Origin: Silicimonas sp.
GTDB taxonomy: Bacteria; Pseudomonadota; Alphaproteobacteria; Rhodobacterales; Rhodobacteraceae
Direction: 5' to 3'
Length of the DNA stretch: 64,000 nucleotides
Assembly (NCBI GenBank): GCA_022826205.1
Contig: JAJDVJ010000081.1
Span: 58,401-122,400 of the forward strand
The position numbers and the translations under genes were made by a program. The notes under the pieces were generated by a model. The model searched no databases and had not been told where the DNA came from. It saw only the letters and a program-made list of their open reading frames with translations. Below, in pieces: positions 34,092 through 43,256 of this stretch (within the stretch, counting starts at the first letter, position 1; each line of letters starts with the position of its first letter).

Positions 34092-35627
34092 TCACATGAC
34101 GGCGTCCCCGATCTCGAGTTCACGGCGGGCAATGAAGTCATGCAGTTCCTCGTCAATTGCCGGATCCAGGGCAGGCTTCTCATATTCCGCAAGCATGGAC
34201 CTTGCCTTTTGGACGGCGCGGTCGTTTGCATCCAGCCGACCTTCGACCTCCCACTGCTCGTAGCTGTCGTGGTGCATGAGCTCGGGAATGATGAATGCCT
34301 CTTCGAAGTGTTCCAGTGTGTGCTTTGTGCCGAGAAAATGCGCGCCGGGCTCGACTTCGTGAATCGTCGCCAACGCGTCGTCGAGTTCCGAAAAGTCTAT
34401 TCCCTTCAAAAACCTGTGCGTCATTTCGGCTTGCTCGGCGTCAACCGCGAATTTCGCGAAGCTCTGGCATAGGGCGCCCTCAAGATAACCTGCTGTCGAC
34501 AGAATGAAGTTGGCGCCTGCCAGCGCGGCTCCAAAGAGATTCCGCGCGGACTCGTAACCCGCCTGAGCATCCAGGATCTTGGAGCTTGAGCAAGCGCCGC
34601 TGCAACGCCATGGCAGCTTGTAGTGACGCGCCATCTGGCCAACCAGCAGATTGATGTGGTCAATTTCCGGGGTGCCGGCCATCGGGGCACCCGATTTCAT
34701 TGACACCGCCCCGATCCATTGCCCGAATACGCCCGGCACTCCGGGACGGATGATCTGCGAGAGTGCTATTCCGGCAAGCGCCTCGGCGCTGATCTGAACA
34801 AGCGATCCGATGGTGCTGGCCGGCGTGCTGGCTCCACTGAGAACGAACGGCGTGAACAGCACCGCCTGGTTTGCCGCTGCATAGACCTTGATCGCGTCCA
34901 GCATGGTCTGGTCCCACACCAGAGGCGAGTTGCAGTTGGCAATTGACGTCATGACTGTGTGTTCGCGAACGAAGTCCTTGCCAAACACGATTTCGGCCAT
35001 GCTGACACTGTCCTCGGCCCGTTCGCGTGCGGTGACCATGCCCATGAAGGGCTTGTCGGAATGTCGGATCAGGCCATAGACCATGTGCAAGTGCCGCTTA
35101 GGCACAGGTATGTCCAAAGGTTCGCACAGGACGCCGCCTGACATTTGCATGCCTGGCGACATATGGGCCAACTTCGCGAAGTCGTTGAAGTCCGCAATGG
35201 TCGGCGAGCGGCGAACCCCGTCGAGGTCGAGTACGTTTGGCGCGCCATAGGCCGGGGTCAACATCTGCTTGCGCCCGCCAAGCGTGATCGACCTTTCAGG
35301 ATTTCGCGCATGCATCGTGTAGCTTTCGGGCGCTGTCGAAAGCAGCTGCGTCAGCAGTTGTTCATCAATCCGAACGCGATGGCCCTGCACCTCTGCGCCC
35401 GCGCTCCGCCAAGCCCGGACCGCTTCGTCGTCCCGGAACTCAATGCCCTTTGCCCAAAGCAGGTTCATGGTTTCACGGTGAATTCGGTCGACCTGCTCGG
35501 GTGTCAGCAAGTCCACATAGGGGATGCCTCGGTCCGATTCCGGCATGAATCGCAGTTTTTTCGAAATACGGGAGTCGCGTCTCACGTCGCGACCGCGCCG
35601 CCTTGTCCGAGACTGAACGCCGCTCAT
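34092..35627 (-). CDS. Trimethylamine methyltransferase (MttB) family protein, non-pyrrolysine type
   Basis: 511 aa TIM-barrel corrinoid-dependent methyltransferase-like protein. The frame is uninterrupted by TAG, so it is not a pyrrolysine enzyme; it belongs with MtgB/MtpB-like proteins that demethylate glycine betaine, proline betaine or related quaternary amines. Typical segments include LTPAYGAPNVLDLDG (about 125-139), GIALSQIIRPGVPGVFG (about 290-306) and a run from MKSGAPMAGTPEID. It is the last gene of a six-gene operon. No corrinoid protein gene is adjacent, so the methyl acceptor is unclear. Confidence 0.88.
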   Translation of the reverse strand: MSGVQSRTRRRGRDVRRDSRISKKLRFMPESDRGIPYVDLLTPEQVDRIHRETMNLLWAKGIEFRDDEAVRAWRSAGAEVQGHRVRIDEQLLTQLLSTAPESYTMHARNPERSITLGGRKQMLTPAYGAPNVLDLDGVRRSPTIADFNDFAKLAHMSPGMQMSGGVLCEPLDIPVPKRHLHMVYGLIRHSDKPFMGMVTARERAEDSVSMAEIVFGKDFVREHTVMTSIANCNSPLVWDQTMLDAIKVYAAANQAVLFTPFVLSGASTPASTIGSLVQISAEALAGIALSQIIRPGVPGVFGQWIGAVSMKSGAPMAGTPEIDHINLLVGQMARHYKLPWRCSGACSSSKILDAQAGYESARNLFGAALAGANFILSTAGYLEGALCQSFAKFAVDAEQAEMTHRFLKGIDFSELDDALATIHEVEPGAHFLGTKHTLEHFEEAFIIPELMHHDSYEQWEVEGRLDANDRAVQKARSMLAEYEKPALDPAIDEELHDFIARRELEIGDAVM

Positions 35628-35636
35628 GCGCCGAAC

Positions 35637-36398
35637 CTAAACATCGAATGTAGCCGGGAGAGGCAGCCTTGCCATGCGTCCTCCTTCGACCCGAATGACT
35701 TGCCCTGTCACGAATTGCGACCGGTTGCTGGCCAACCAGACCGCGACATCACCGATGTCCGATGGAGATCCAATCCGCCCCAGCGGATGCAGGTCGCAAA
35801 GCTGTCTTTCAGCCGTGGCACGATCAGGAATCCGCGCCATGTAACCTTCGTTCATCTCGGTGCTGATCCAGCCTGGTGCAATGGCGTTGACGCGCACGCC
35901 CTTGGGTCCGAGATCGATCGCCAGCGAAACCGTCAAGCCGTTAAGGCCTGCCTTCGACGTCATGTAGGCGGCATGGTCAGGGTTGCCACTGAATGCCTCG
36001 ATCGAGCCAATGTTGATTATGGCAGGGTTGTCTTGCGGCGAACAACAGGAAGCGAATTGTCTGGCCATTAGGAACGGTCCGCGCAAATTGACAGCCATGA
36101 CTTTGTCCCACTCCGAAACCGTCAGCTGATCAAGCGGCGCGCTGGAGAGAACGCCCGCATTGTTGACCAATACCGAGGGCCTGCCATGGTTCTGACGAAC
36201 CTGGGCAAAGAAAGCCGCGACGGAAGTCTCGTCAGTCGCATCGAGTTCATGACAGTACAGGGCGTCATCATCCAAGATTTGAATGTCCCCGATCACGACG
36301 TGCGCCCCCGCGTCGTGCAGGGACCGCGCAATGGCAAGGCCGATCCCCTGCGCGCCACCAGTCACGATTGCTACCCTGTCTTTCAGACTGGCGCTCAT
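35637..36398 (-). CDS. Short-chain dehydrogenase/reductase (first of pair)
   Basis: 253 aa classical SDR. The NAD(P) site is TGGAQGIGLA (about 13-22), NNAGVLSS follows near 83, and the catalytic YMTSKAG is near 150. ATG 36398 overlaps the preceding SDR stop (ATGA at 36395-36398); an open upstream extension lies inside the other gene and is rejected. It is followed 9 nt later by the MttB-like gene. Two adjacent SDRs in one operon suggest sequential hydroxyl/keto steps, or enzymes with opposite stereochemistry on one substrate. Confidence 0.9.
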   Translation of the reverse strand: MSASLKDRVAIVTGGAQGIGLAIARSLHDAGAHVVIGDIQILDDDALYCHELDATDETSVAAFFAQVRQNHGRPSVLVNNAGVLSSAPLDQLTVSEWDKVMAVNLRGPFLMARQFASCCSPQDNPAIINIGSIEAFSGNPDHAAYMTSKAGLNGLTVSLAIDLGPKGVRVNAIAPGWISTEMNEGYMARIPDRATAERQLCDLHPLGRIGSPSDIGDVAVWLASNRSQFVTGQVIRVEGGRMARLPLPATFDV

Positions 36399-37153
36399 TT
36401 CGCGGTAAACCCTCCGTCGACCGGCAATGCCGTGCCCGTAACGTGCCTGCTGAGATCTGAAGCCAGGAACGCGATGGCATTGGCGATCTCGATCGGCCCG
36501 GGCAACCAACTTTGCGGAATCGAAATGCGGTTCGCCTCGCGCACCTGATCCGGCGCCATGTCGCCGCGACCAGAGACCAGCATCGGCGTGTCAACTGCGC
36601 CAGGGCAGACGGCATTCACCCGAATGCTCTCTTGCGCATGGTCAAGCGCCATTGCTCGCGTCAGGTTCACGATTGCGCCCTTGCTTGCGCAATAGGCTGC
36701 AAGGTTCGGGCATCCGATCAGCCCGGCAGTAGAACCCAGGTTGACGATGCTGCCGCCCCCGGATCGGCGCATCGCGGAAATCGCTGCCCGAGACATGAAG
36801 AACGTGCCAGTGATGTTGACGGACAGCATCCTGTTCCATTCATCGTCGGATGTCTCTTCAATTGTTCCCCTGACGATCGCACCGGCGGCGTTGACAAGAA
36901 CATGCAGCCCGCCGAACCGGCTTTCTGCATCACTGACTGCGGCAACGGAAAAAGCAGGGTCCACGACATCGCCGAGAACGTATGTCGCCTGACGATCTTT
37001 CCCAGACATCTCATTGCAAAGCTCTCTGGCAGCACCTTCGTTGCGACCTGCGACCACGACGTTGGCGCCGGCTTCGGCCAGCACGCGAGCGGTTGCCGCA
37101 CCGATTCCCGAGGTTCCACCGGTCACCAACGCAGTTTTGCCCAGAAGGTCCAA
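36395..37153 (-). CDS. Short-chain dehydrogenase/reductase (second of pair)
   Basis: 252 aa SDR with VTGGTSGIGAATARVL (about 9-24), VLVNAAGAIVRG (about 84-95) and the catalytic YCASKGA (about 149-155). Its start lies 3 nt after the FAD oxidoreductase stop and its end overlaps the next SDR gene. NNAG is replaced by VNAAG, a tolerated variant. Function within the operon is not predictable beyond oxidation/reduction of a small hydroxyl or keto compound. Confidence 0.9.
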   Translation of the reverse strand: MDLLGKTALVTGGTSGIGAATARVLAEAGANVVVAGRNEGAARELCNEMSGKDRQATYVLGDVVDPAFSVAAVSDAESRFGGLHVLVNAAGAIVRGTIEETSDDEWNRMLSVNITGTFFMSRAAISAMRRSGGGSIVNLGSTAGLIGCPNLAAYCASKGAIVNLTRAMALDHAQESIRVNAVCPGAVDTPMLVSGRGDMAPDQVREANRISIPQSWLPGPIEIANAIAFLASDLSRHVTGTALPVDGGFTAK

Positions 37154-37156
37154 TGC

Positions 37157-38473
37157 CTACATCTCCAATCCAGCATCATGACGACGCTTGGCGAAATTCA
37201 GCCGCACGCCCCAGCCGAGAAATGGCTGCGGCGGCGAACCGGATGGTCGCCCCGCCTTCAGCATGATGTCGAGCAAGGGAGACGAGACGCCTGCGACCAG
37301 CTCTGCCAGGAGCTTTCCGTAAATTGTCCCTCGCACGATCCCGACACCGTTGAGACAGAATGCCCCGAACACGTCTGTCTCCAGTTCTCCGAAAACCGGC
37401 TCGCCATTGCGGGAAAGGCACAATGGGCCGCCCCAGGTGTAGTCGAAGTCCAGGTCCGGCATCATGGGGAAGCGGTTGCGCAAGGATGTCTCGTGCCGCG
37501 TCCGCGCCCATATCCTGTCCCGCTCCAATGGATTCAGACCGGGATTGTAGCTGTAGATGTTCCGGATCAGGATTCGACCATCGATCATTCGCCGCACAGA
37601 GGTGCCGAAAGGATCTGCAGGAACTATGCCCCAGCTGTTCCTGCCGCCCAGCAGTCTGGCTTCATCGCCGGTCAGCGGACGGGTCAGGCTGCCCCAGGTG
37701 GCAATGGGCAGCAGCTCCTTTCGGTAGTAGCCGAACTGCCCGGCAAACCCGTTGTTGGCCAGTATCAGAGTGCGAGCCTGCACTGCTGCCTCCGGCAGGG
37801 TCAACCGGTGCGGGACTCCAAGTGCCATCGCTGTCACAGGGCTGTCTTCGAAGAGTGTCACGTTACACGGCAGGGTCGTTGCAAGACCGCGGACCAAGGC
37901 GGCCGGCTGCACCAAGATGGTGCCCGGGGTGTAAAGACCGGAGATGTAGAATTCCAAACCCGTAATCTCCTTCAACCGGTCGGCATCAAGCCTATCATAC
38001 TCCGCGCCAAGAAGGTCCAGCGCCTTGGCATACGCCTTAAGCTTGGAGGCTCCGCGATCCGTCGCGGCCGCATGAATCTTTCCGGCTTCGTCCCAGTCGC
38101 ATGGAATCCGATGAGATCGAACCGCCTCGCGCAGGTAGTCCTGTCCAGCGCGGTTGACGGAAAGTTGCTCCCTTTCCGCATCAATGACTCCGGCAAAGTC
38201 CTTGGCGCGAATGTTGTGCGCCTGGTCGATGGCGAATCCCGAGCTGCGCCCCGCCGCGTTGTTCCCGACCCGCCCGGCATCCAGCAGGGCGATGCTGCAA
38301 TCCGGCAACAGTTCACCCAGGCGGCGCGCTGCGGCCAGGCCAACATACCCAGCTCCAACAATGGCGAAGTCGAACCGGGTCTCACCCAAAGCCAAAACGG
38401 GCGGCGGCAAAGGTGGCAGGATGTTCAGCCAGCCGTTGTTGTCATCCATCTCCGGTAGCCGCTTGATCTTCAT
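37157..38473 (-). CDS. FAD-dependent amine/D-amino acid oxidoreductase (DAO family)
   Basis: 438 aa flavoprotein of the DAO/PuuB-like group. The FAD-binding site FAIVGAGYVGLAAARRLGE is at about 36-54, followed by NAAGRSSGFA, which resembles the GRNGG FAD-attachment region of gamma-glutamylputrescine oxidases. The C-terminus has DYTWGGPLCLSRNGEPVFG. ATG 38473, 8 nt after the aldehyde dehydrogenase stop, was chosen; the in-frame upstream ATG lies inside that gene. It likely oxidises a secondary amine or N-methylated amino acid, giving an imine or aldehyde for its neighbours. Confidence 0.87.
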   Translation of the reverse strand: MKIKRLPEMDDNNGWLNILPPLPPPVLALGETRFDFAIVGAGYVGLAAARRLGELLPDCSIALLDAGRVGNNAAGRSSGFAIDQAHNIRAKDFAGVIDAEREQLSVNRAGQDYLREAVRSHRIPCDWDEAGKIHAAATDRGASKLKAYAKALDLLGAEYDRLDADRLKEITGLEFYISGLYTPGTILVQPAALVRGLATTLPCNVTLFEDSPVTAMALGVPHRLTLPEAAVQARTLILANNGFAGQFGYYRKELLPIATWGSLTRPLTGDEARLLGGRNSWGIVPADPFGTSVRRMIDGRILIRNIYSYNPGLNPLERDRIWARTRHETSLRNRFPMMPDLDFDYTWGGPLCLSRNGEPVFGELETDVFGAFCLNGVGIVRGTIYGKLLAELVAGVSSPLLDIMLKAGRPSGSPPQPFLGWGVRLNFAKRRHDAGLEM

Positions 38474-38481
38474 CGCGGGAC

Positions 38482-39951
38482 TCAGCCGAGGTCCATCCAC
38501 ACGGTCTTCAGTTCGCAGTACTGGTCGTGGGCGGCGAGCGACTTGTCGCGTCCGCCGAAACCGGACAGCTTGTAACCGCCAAAGGGCGTGCCTTGATCGC
38601 CCTCGCCATAGCAGTTGACCGAAACGGTTCCGGCCCGCACCTGCCGCACCGCATTGTGCGCAGTCTTGTTCGACTTTGCGAATACCGATGCCGCCAGACC
38701 GTAGTCGGTGTCATTGGCCATCGCGATGGCCTCCTCCGGCGTCCTGAAGGTCAGGACGGCAAGCACCGGGCCAAACACCTCTTCGCGTGCGAGCGGCATC
38801 TCGGGAGTGACTTTGTCGAAGATGGTCGGCTCGACAAAGTAGCCGCCGGTTTCCACAAGCACCCGCCTGCCGCCATGGATCAGCCTGGCTCCATCCTTCT
38901 TGGCCTGTTCGATATGGCCCAGGACCTTCTCCATATGCTCCTCCTCGATGAGTGGGCCAATGCGGCACGCAGCCTTCAGCGGGTCATCGACCACCCAGTC
39001 CTGCGCACGCTCGACGATCAGGTCGATCAATTCGGCGTGCAAGCTCTCATGCACCAGCAGGCGGCTGTTCGAAGAGCAGTTCTCTCCCATGTTCCAGAAG
39101 GCGGAGTTGGAGGCATGGTCCGCGACAAGGTCGAGATCCTCGACGTCCGGCATGACGATCATCGGGTTCTTGCCACCGCACTCAAGCAGGACCCGCTTCA
39201 AGTTCGAGTCTGCCGCGTAGTGCAGGAACAGCCGCCCGGTTTCCGTTGAACCCGTAAACCCGACGCAATCGACGTGCATGTGCTCGCCAAGTGCCTTGCC
39301 CACGACCTCGCCGAACCCGGGCACGACGTTGATCACGCCGTCGGGAATGCCCGCTTCAGTCGCGAGTTCGGCCAAGCGGATCGTCGACATTGAAGTCTGC
39401 TCGGCCGGCTTCAGCACCATCGTGTTGCCTTCGGCAAGCGCGGGGCCAAGTTTCCAAGCCGCCATCATGACGGGAAAGTTCCATGGCAGAATCGCTGCCA
39501 CTACGCCAATGGGCTCGCGCACAACCATGGAAAGAACGCCGGGATCGGAAGGTATGATCTTGTCGCAGATCTTGTCGACCGCTTCTGCGTGCCAGCGTAT
39601 CGTGGCGACCGTCTCAGGCAGGTCGATGCTCATCGCATCGGTGATCGGCTTGCCCCCTTCCACGGCTTCCAGTTCGGCAAGCTCTTCGGCGTTCGCCTCT
39701 ATGACTGTCGCGAAGCGTTGCAATGTCGTCTTGCGTTCGGCTGGCGACATCCGTGGCCAAGGCCCTTCATCAAAGGCTTGGCGCGCCGCGGCCACCGCCT
39801 TGTCAACGTCGGCAGCCGTGCATTCGGCGATCTCTGCCAGGACCTTGCCGGTCGAAGGATTGACGGTTTCGAACGTTTTGCGCCCCGTCGCGTCAACGGA
39901 CCGTCCGCCAATCACGGCCTTGGTGGGATAGGATTTCTTGTTCTCGGCCAT
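38482..39951 (-). CDS. NAD(P)-dependent aldehyde dehydrogenase
   Basis: 489 aa, normal length. Visible motifs are ILPWNFPVMMAAWK (about 146-159), the coenzyme stretch VGFTGSTETGR (about 222-232), general base Glu in LLECGGKNP (about 246-254, a variant of ELGGK), and catalytic Cys in NMGENCSSNSRLLV (about 286-290). It resembles gamma-glutamyl-gamma-aminobutyraldehyde/betaine aldehyde-type dehydrogenases. ATG 39951 gives the standard N-terminus. It is the second gene of the operon, 13 nt after the DapA-like gene, and would oxidise the aldehyde released by the FAD or aldolase step. Confidence 0.93.
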   Translation of the reverse strand: MAENKKSYPTKAVIGGRSVDATGRKTFETVNPSTGKVLAEIAECTAADVDKAVAAARQAFDEGPWPRMSPAERKTTLQRFATVIEANAEELAELEAVEGGKPITDAMSIDLPETVATIRWHAEAVDKICDKIIPSDPGVLSMVVREPIGVVAAILPWNFPVMMAAWKLGPALAEGNTMVLKPAEQTSMSTIRLAELATEAGIPDGVINVVPGFGEVVGKALGEHMHVDCVGFTGSTETGRLFLHYAADSNLKRVLLECGGKNPMIVMPDVEDLDLVADHASNSAFWNMGENCSSNSRLLVHESLHAELIDLIVERAQDWVVDDPLKAACRIGPLIEEEHMEKVLGHIEQAKKDGARLIHGGRRVLVETGGYFVEPTIFDKVTPEMPLAREEVFGPVLAVLTFRTPEEAIAMANDTDYGLAASVFAKSNKTAHNAVRQVRAGTVSVNCYGEGDQGTPFGGYKLSGFGGRDKSLAAHDQYCELKTVWMDLG

Positions 39952-39964
39952 TTTTGGGCAAGCC

Positions 39965-40936
39965 TCAATTGTTGCGATAGGACTGGACGAGCCAGTCACG
40001 TTCTTCCTGCCAGTCACGCCAGACCAGCCGATCGACTTTGGTGCGGTTCACCGGCAATTTGCTGAGCGCCAGCTTGATGTCGTGGCGGGCGGCACCCGGC
40101 ACCGGGGGCAAAGGCTTGCGTGCTCCGCCCATGTCGCGGCCGGTCAGCCGCGTGGCCGCCTTGACGCCCGTCAGGTAATCCACGTCATGAACGTTGCCCG
40201 AGAGCCAGAGGCAGATTGCCTTCATGGTTTCCCATAACGCGAGTGCTTCAGCATACTTGCCCGTCGCAACCAGATCGTAGAGCTGCGCACACTCGTGTGG
40301 CATGAAGTTCGCAGCGCCCCATATCATGCCGACGCACCCTGACATCAGGCTGTGGACCGCGTATGGATCGGATCCGTTCAGCACGTTGCCGCCGATACCA
40401 ATCAGCTTTTGAAGCGCCACGAAATCTCCAGAACTGTCCTTGATGTAGTCGAGGTTCTCAACTGCCATCACCTTCCGATAAAGCTCTTCCGTCATCGGGG
40501 CAGCTTGCGCAGGAACATTGTACATCACGATCGGGATGCTCACCGACTTGGCGATCGCAGTGTAATGGTACAGGACTCCGCGCTCGTTCGGCGGCTCCAG
40601 AAAGGGCGGCAGGACCATCAGCGCGTCGGCACCCGCATCCTGCGCGAACCGGGCGCTCTCGATGCAGTCCTGCGTGCTCATCGCCGTTGTCTGTGCAATC
40701 GTCGGAACCCTCCCGTTCACGTGTTTGCACCCTTCTTCGATCAACCAGCGCCGTTCGTCGTCCGACAGGTAGGCATATTCGCCCGTGCCAGAGCCAAGCA
40801 CGAGCCCGTGCAGTCCTGCCTCGATCATGTCATCGACATGCGCTCGGTAGCGACCAGGATCTATCGCGTCGCCTGAGTCATCCATCGGCGTGCACATCGC
40901 CGCGAATATGCCTTTCAGCTCCGCCATGTCCTGCAT
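39965..40936 (-). CDS. Dihydrodipicolinate synthase/N-acetylneuraminate lyase family protein
   Basis: 323 aa class I aldolase-fold protein. The Schiff-base Lys is in LDYIKDSSGD (about 167) and the family Tyr in VMYNVPAQAAP (about 139). The GSGTGEYAYLS block (about 47-57) is in the position of the DapA GTTGE motif. It leads the operon. DapA-fold members include aldolases, dehydratases and the pyrroline-hydroxycarboxylate deaminase of hydroxyproline breakdown. With an FAD amine oxidoreductase and an aldehyde dehydrogenase next to it, the last is a tempting but unproven reading. ATG 40927 is an alternative start. Confidence 0.88.
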   Translation of the reverse strand: MQDMAELKGIFAAMCTPMDDSGDAIDPGRYRAHVDDMIEAGLHGLVLGSGTGEYAYLSDDERRWLIEEGCKHVNGRVPTIAQTTAMSTQDCIESARFAQDAGADALMVLPPFLEPPNERGVLYHYTAIAKSVSIPIVMYNVPAQAAPMTEELYRKVMAVENLDYIKDSSGDFVALQKLIGIGGNVLNGSDPYAVHSLMSGCVGMIWGAANFMPHECAQLYDLVATGKYAEALALWETMKAICLWLSGNVHDVDYLTGVKAATRLTGRDMGGARKPLPPVPGAARHDIKLALSKLPVNRTKVDRLVWRDWQEERDWLVQSYRNN

Positions 40937-41430
40937 TCCCTGCTCTGAAATCCCTCCGAGAGACTATATGCCCCGCCGAGAGATCAAGGCAACAAGTGTT
41001 CCCCCGTGGCAGTACTCCGAATTGACGAGATCGCTTTCGTCGAAGTCGACCCTTTGCCCATTCGAGGTCGCCACCCGGCACGACAACTTCTCGGCAGCAT
41101 CAAACAAAGTCCGTGTTACGCAAATCGATGAATCCAGGCAGGTCTGGTAACTCGAAAGTGGATTCGAATTGCTCAAGGTTCGCCAGGGGTCTGACACGGG
41201 CGCTCCTCTGCCCCGGCCACGCGATGAATTCGTGGCTACGCACACAAAAATTGCCAAGGTGACGGAGCGGCTGTCGGAGGTTGAGGGGACGAGAGTGCCG
41301 CGCTGGTCACGAAGCTGAAGTTGGTGTCACTATAGGCTGGCGAGAAGTGTCGAGGAAACAACAACGCTGTTTGGCAATATTCTGATGCAACGAAACGGAC
41401 GGGGGCAGGTTCGAAACTGGAGGAACATCA
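40937..41430. other. Intergenic region upstream of the DapA-like operon
   Basis: About 490 bases. It should contain the promoter of the six-gene minus-strand operon. Open frames on both strands carry no recognisable motif, and I could not mark a convincing operator or promoter. Confidence 0.35.
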
Positions 41431-41663
41431 ATCTGGCCGGCGTCGCCGATGAAGGCGAGCGCCGAATGGAGGAAGGCACAGCGCGCCGACGGCGCATTCG
41501 TCACCTAGTATGCCAAGGACAGGCCAGACAAGGAAGACATGGCGGAGTCAGCCTTGTTTGCGTGGACTCTTCTGTTCCATCGCGGACGCCTGCCAGGCTC
41601 CGTCGAGGACAAGGTGCGGAAAATCATGCCTAACCGCCTTGCATTCTTCAGGAATGTGTTCGG
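41431..41663 (+). pseudogene. Fragment of a peptidase-like protein with an in-frame stop
   Basis: One plus-strand frame reads PMKASAEWRKAQRADGAFVT, then an amber codon, then YAKDRPDKEDMAESALFAW, then KVRKIMPNRLAFFRNVF. The pattern FVS-x-YA...ED-AES...A, ending in PNRLAFF, resembles the tail of secreted zinc-peptidase-like proteins with an Asp/Glu after the HExxH region. The amber codon sits where a Glu or Gln would be expected. No N-terminal half was found upstream. I regard it as a relic; the family assignment is weak. Confidence 0.4.
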
Positions 41664-42222
41664 GGAGAGGCACCCGACCTTTTGCCGCGTTGGCCCGGCA
41701 GAAAGCTGCTGAACGGAAAATGGAAGCCCTTGCAAAGGACCGGGCACGAGAAGACAGTCGCCGACCATGCTCCGGGTCTTTCGAGTCTGAAGACACATGC
41801 TTGGCGCATGCGAGATTGCAGGCGCAGTCTGTGCACTGCTCTTCGCGCATCCTGGAGCGAACCGCGCAGGCCTTCGACCACCGTTCCGGTGAAGATGTTC
41901 ATGCCGAAGGTTGCCCGATTGTAGCGATCCACCGGCCAAGGCTCTCCAGTCAGCCTGAACGCAGAGTCGGACGAGTGGGTCGACCATGAGTGCCACATTC
42001 GGAACGCCGAGATCAATCCTTGTGTTCACACGTTGGCAACTGGCCGGCATACGCGAAGTTCGCGCCGTGGCATACCGCTTGAACAAAATTGTTTGACGTC
42101 TTTTCAGCAAGTTATGAAAATAATGTTAAAATAGGTCACATACTGGCTTGAACTTCGCGCGGCAGTCACGATATCGATCATGTGAAAAGCATTCACATCT
42201 GCAAACCCAAGGAGCACAAGGG
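41664..42222. other. Gap with an AT-richer promoter-like end
   Basis: About 560 bases without a recognised gene. The final 140 bases before DUF2852 drop in GC content, with TTGACG at 42093-42098 and A/T-rich hexamers (GAAAAT at 42116-42121) 17 nt later, a plausible sigma-70 promoter for the DUF2852 gene. A putative AAGGAG ribosome site lies at about 42208. Confidence 0.4.
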
Positions 42223-42645
42223 ATGACAAACGCGACACTCAATGCCACCACTTCCGGCTTCGCAAGCTGGTTCAGCCGTTTCGAGCGGTGGATGGACGAG
42301 CGTGGCAAGGGAGCCTGGATCGCAGCGATGATCCTCGGCTTCATCTTCTTCTGGCCAATCGGCCTGGCACTCTTGGCCTACATGATCTGGAGCAAGGGCA
42401 TGTTCGAAAAAAAGCGCAAGAAATGCGGCAACATTCGCGCCGCCATGAAGTCCAGCGGCAACGCGGCCTTCGACGCATACAAGGCGGACACGCTGCGACG
42501 CCTTGAAGAGGAGCAGGACTCGTTCGAGACCTTCCTGCAGCGCCTGCGCGACGCGAAGGACAAGGCGGAATTCGACCAGTTCATGGCCGAACGCGCCAGA
42601 AAGGCACGTGAAGCCGACATCGACCCCGACGCGGTCAGTGCGTGA
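42223..42645 (+). CDS. DUF2852 membrane-anchored protein
   Basis: 140 aa. One transmembrane segment is visible at about 29-50 (IAAMILGFIFFWPIGLALLAYMIW, read in two halves), preceded by WMDERGKGAW and followed by a basic stretch and a long charged, likely coiled-coil helix (about 85-130) ending in AREADIDPDAVSA. This is the usual DUF2852 layout in alphaproteobacteria, function unknown. ATG 42223 is preceded by an AAGGAG site. It is 82 nt upstream of the RDD gene and likely co-transcribed. Confidence 0.87.
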   Translation: MTNATLNATTSGFASWFSRFERWMDERGKGAWIAAMILGFIFFWPIGLALLAYMIWSKGMFEKKRKKCGNIRAAMKSSGNAAFDAYKADTLRRLEEEQDSFETFLQRLRDAKDKAEFDQFMAERARKAREADIDPDAVSA

Positions 42646-42727
42646 GCCTAGAAACCGAACCCTAGGAGCGGCGGCCCTTCTGATGCAGAACGGGCCGCCA
42701 GTGATTCCAAGACGGAGGAATTCCGAC

Positions 42728-43189
42728 ATGACATCCCTGGAGCATCCGATCGACCAGTCAGGCGTAGAGCACGACGACCGCCTCTATCGAAACGTGCCCT
42801 TGAAACGGTTTCTCGCCTGGTGCGTGGATGTCTTTCTGATCTCGCTGGCCACCGCTGCGATTGTGGCTTTCACCCTGTTGACAGCGCTGCTTTTCCTGCC
42901 GGCAGTCTATGCGTGCATCAGCTTTGTATACCGCTGGGCGACGCTCGCGTCATCCTCGGCGACGCCGGGAATGATCCTCGTGGGAATCGAGATCCGGGGG
43001 CTGGACGGCGCAAGGCTTGATGGAACAACCGCGCTGCTGCACACTGCGGGTTACTTCGCCTCGGTGCTGACCTTTCCGCTGCAGTTGATCTCCATCGGGA
43101 TGATGCTTCTCTCGACGCGAAGGCAAGGCCTGACCGACGTGGTGCTCCGCACCGTTGCGATCAATCGTCACAAGCCCGGATCGGCCTGA
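42728..43189 (+). CDS. RDD-family membrane protein
   Basis: 153 aa integral membrane protein of the RDD family. The family Arg is in LKRFLAWCVDVFLISL (about 25-40), where RxxAxxxD becomes RFLAWCVD. Hydrophobic segments lie at about 27-60 and 105-130, with TPGMILVGIEI between, the typical TPGK-like motif. ATG 42728 follows GACGGAGG-like bases about 10 nt upstream. The role of RDD proteins is unclear; some are ion exchangers. It sits between DUF2852 and bpt, a neighbourhood seen in Rhodobacteraceae. Confidence 0.88.
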   Translation: MTSLEHPIDQSGVEHDDRLYRNVPLKRFLAWCVDVFLISLATAAIVAFTLLTALLFLPAVYACISFVYRWATLASSSATPGMILVGIEIRGLDGARLDGTTALLHTAGYFASVLTFPLQLISIGMMLLSTRRQGLTDVVLRTVAINRHKPGSA

Positions 43190-43256
43190 CCCGATTTGGA
43201 TTGGCGGCGCGGCTTCCGCTTGCTAGTCTCGTGCCGAGCAAGACAAGCGGAAGGCC

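Noticed and set aside
34092..35627. Pyrrolysine (amber-codon) trimethylamine methyltransferase
   Set aside because: The reading frame runs 511 codons with no in-frame TAG and is of full length, so it is the non-pyrrolysine type.
41505..42110. A 201-residue minus-strand open frame
   Set aside because: No recognisable domain, Arg/Ser/Cys-rich, no good ribosome site; reads antisense to the peptidase-like relic.
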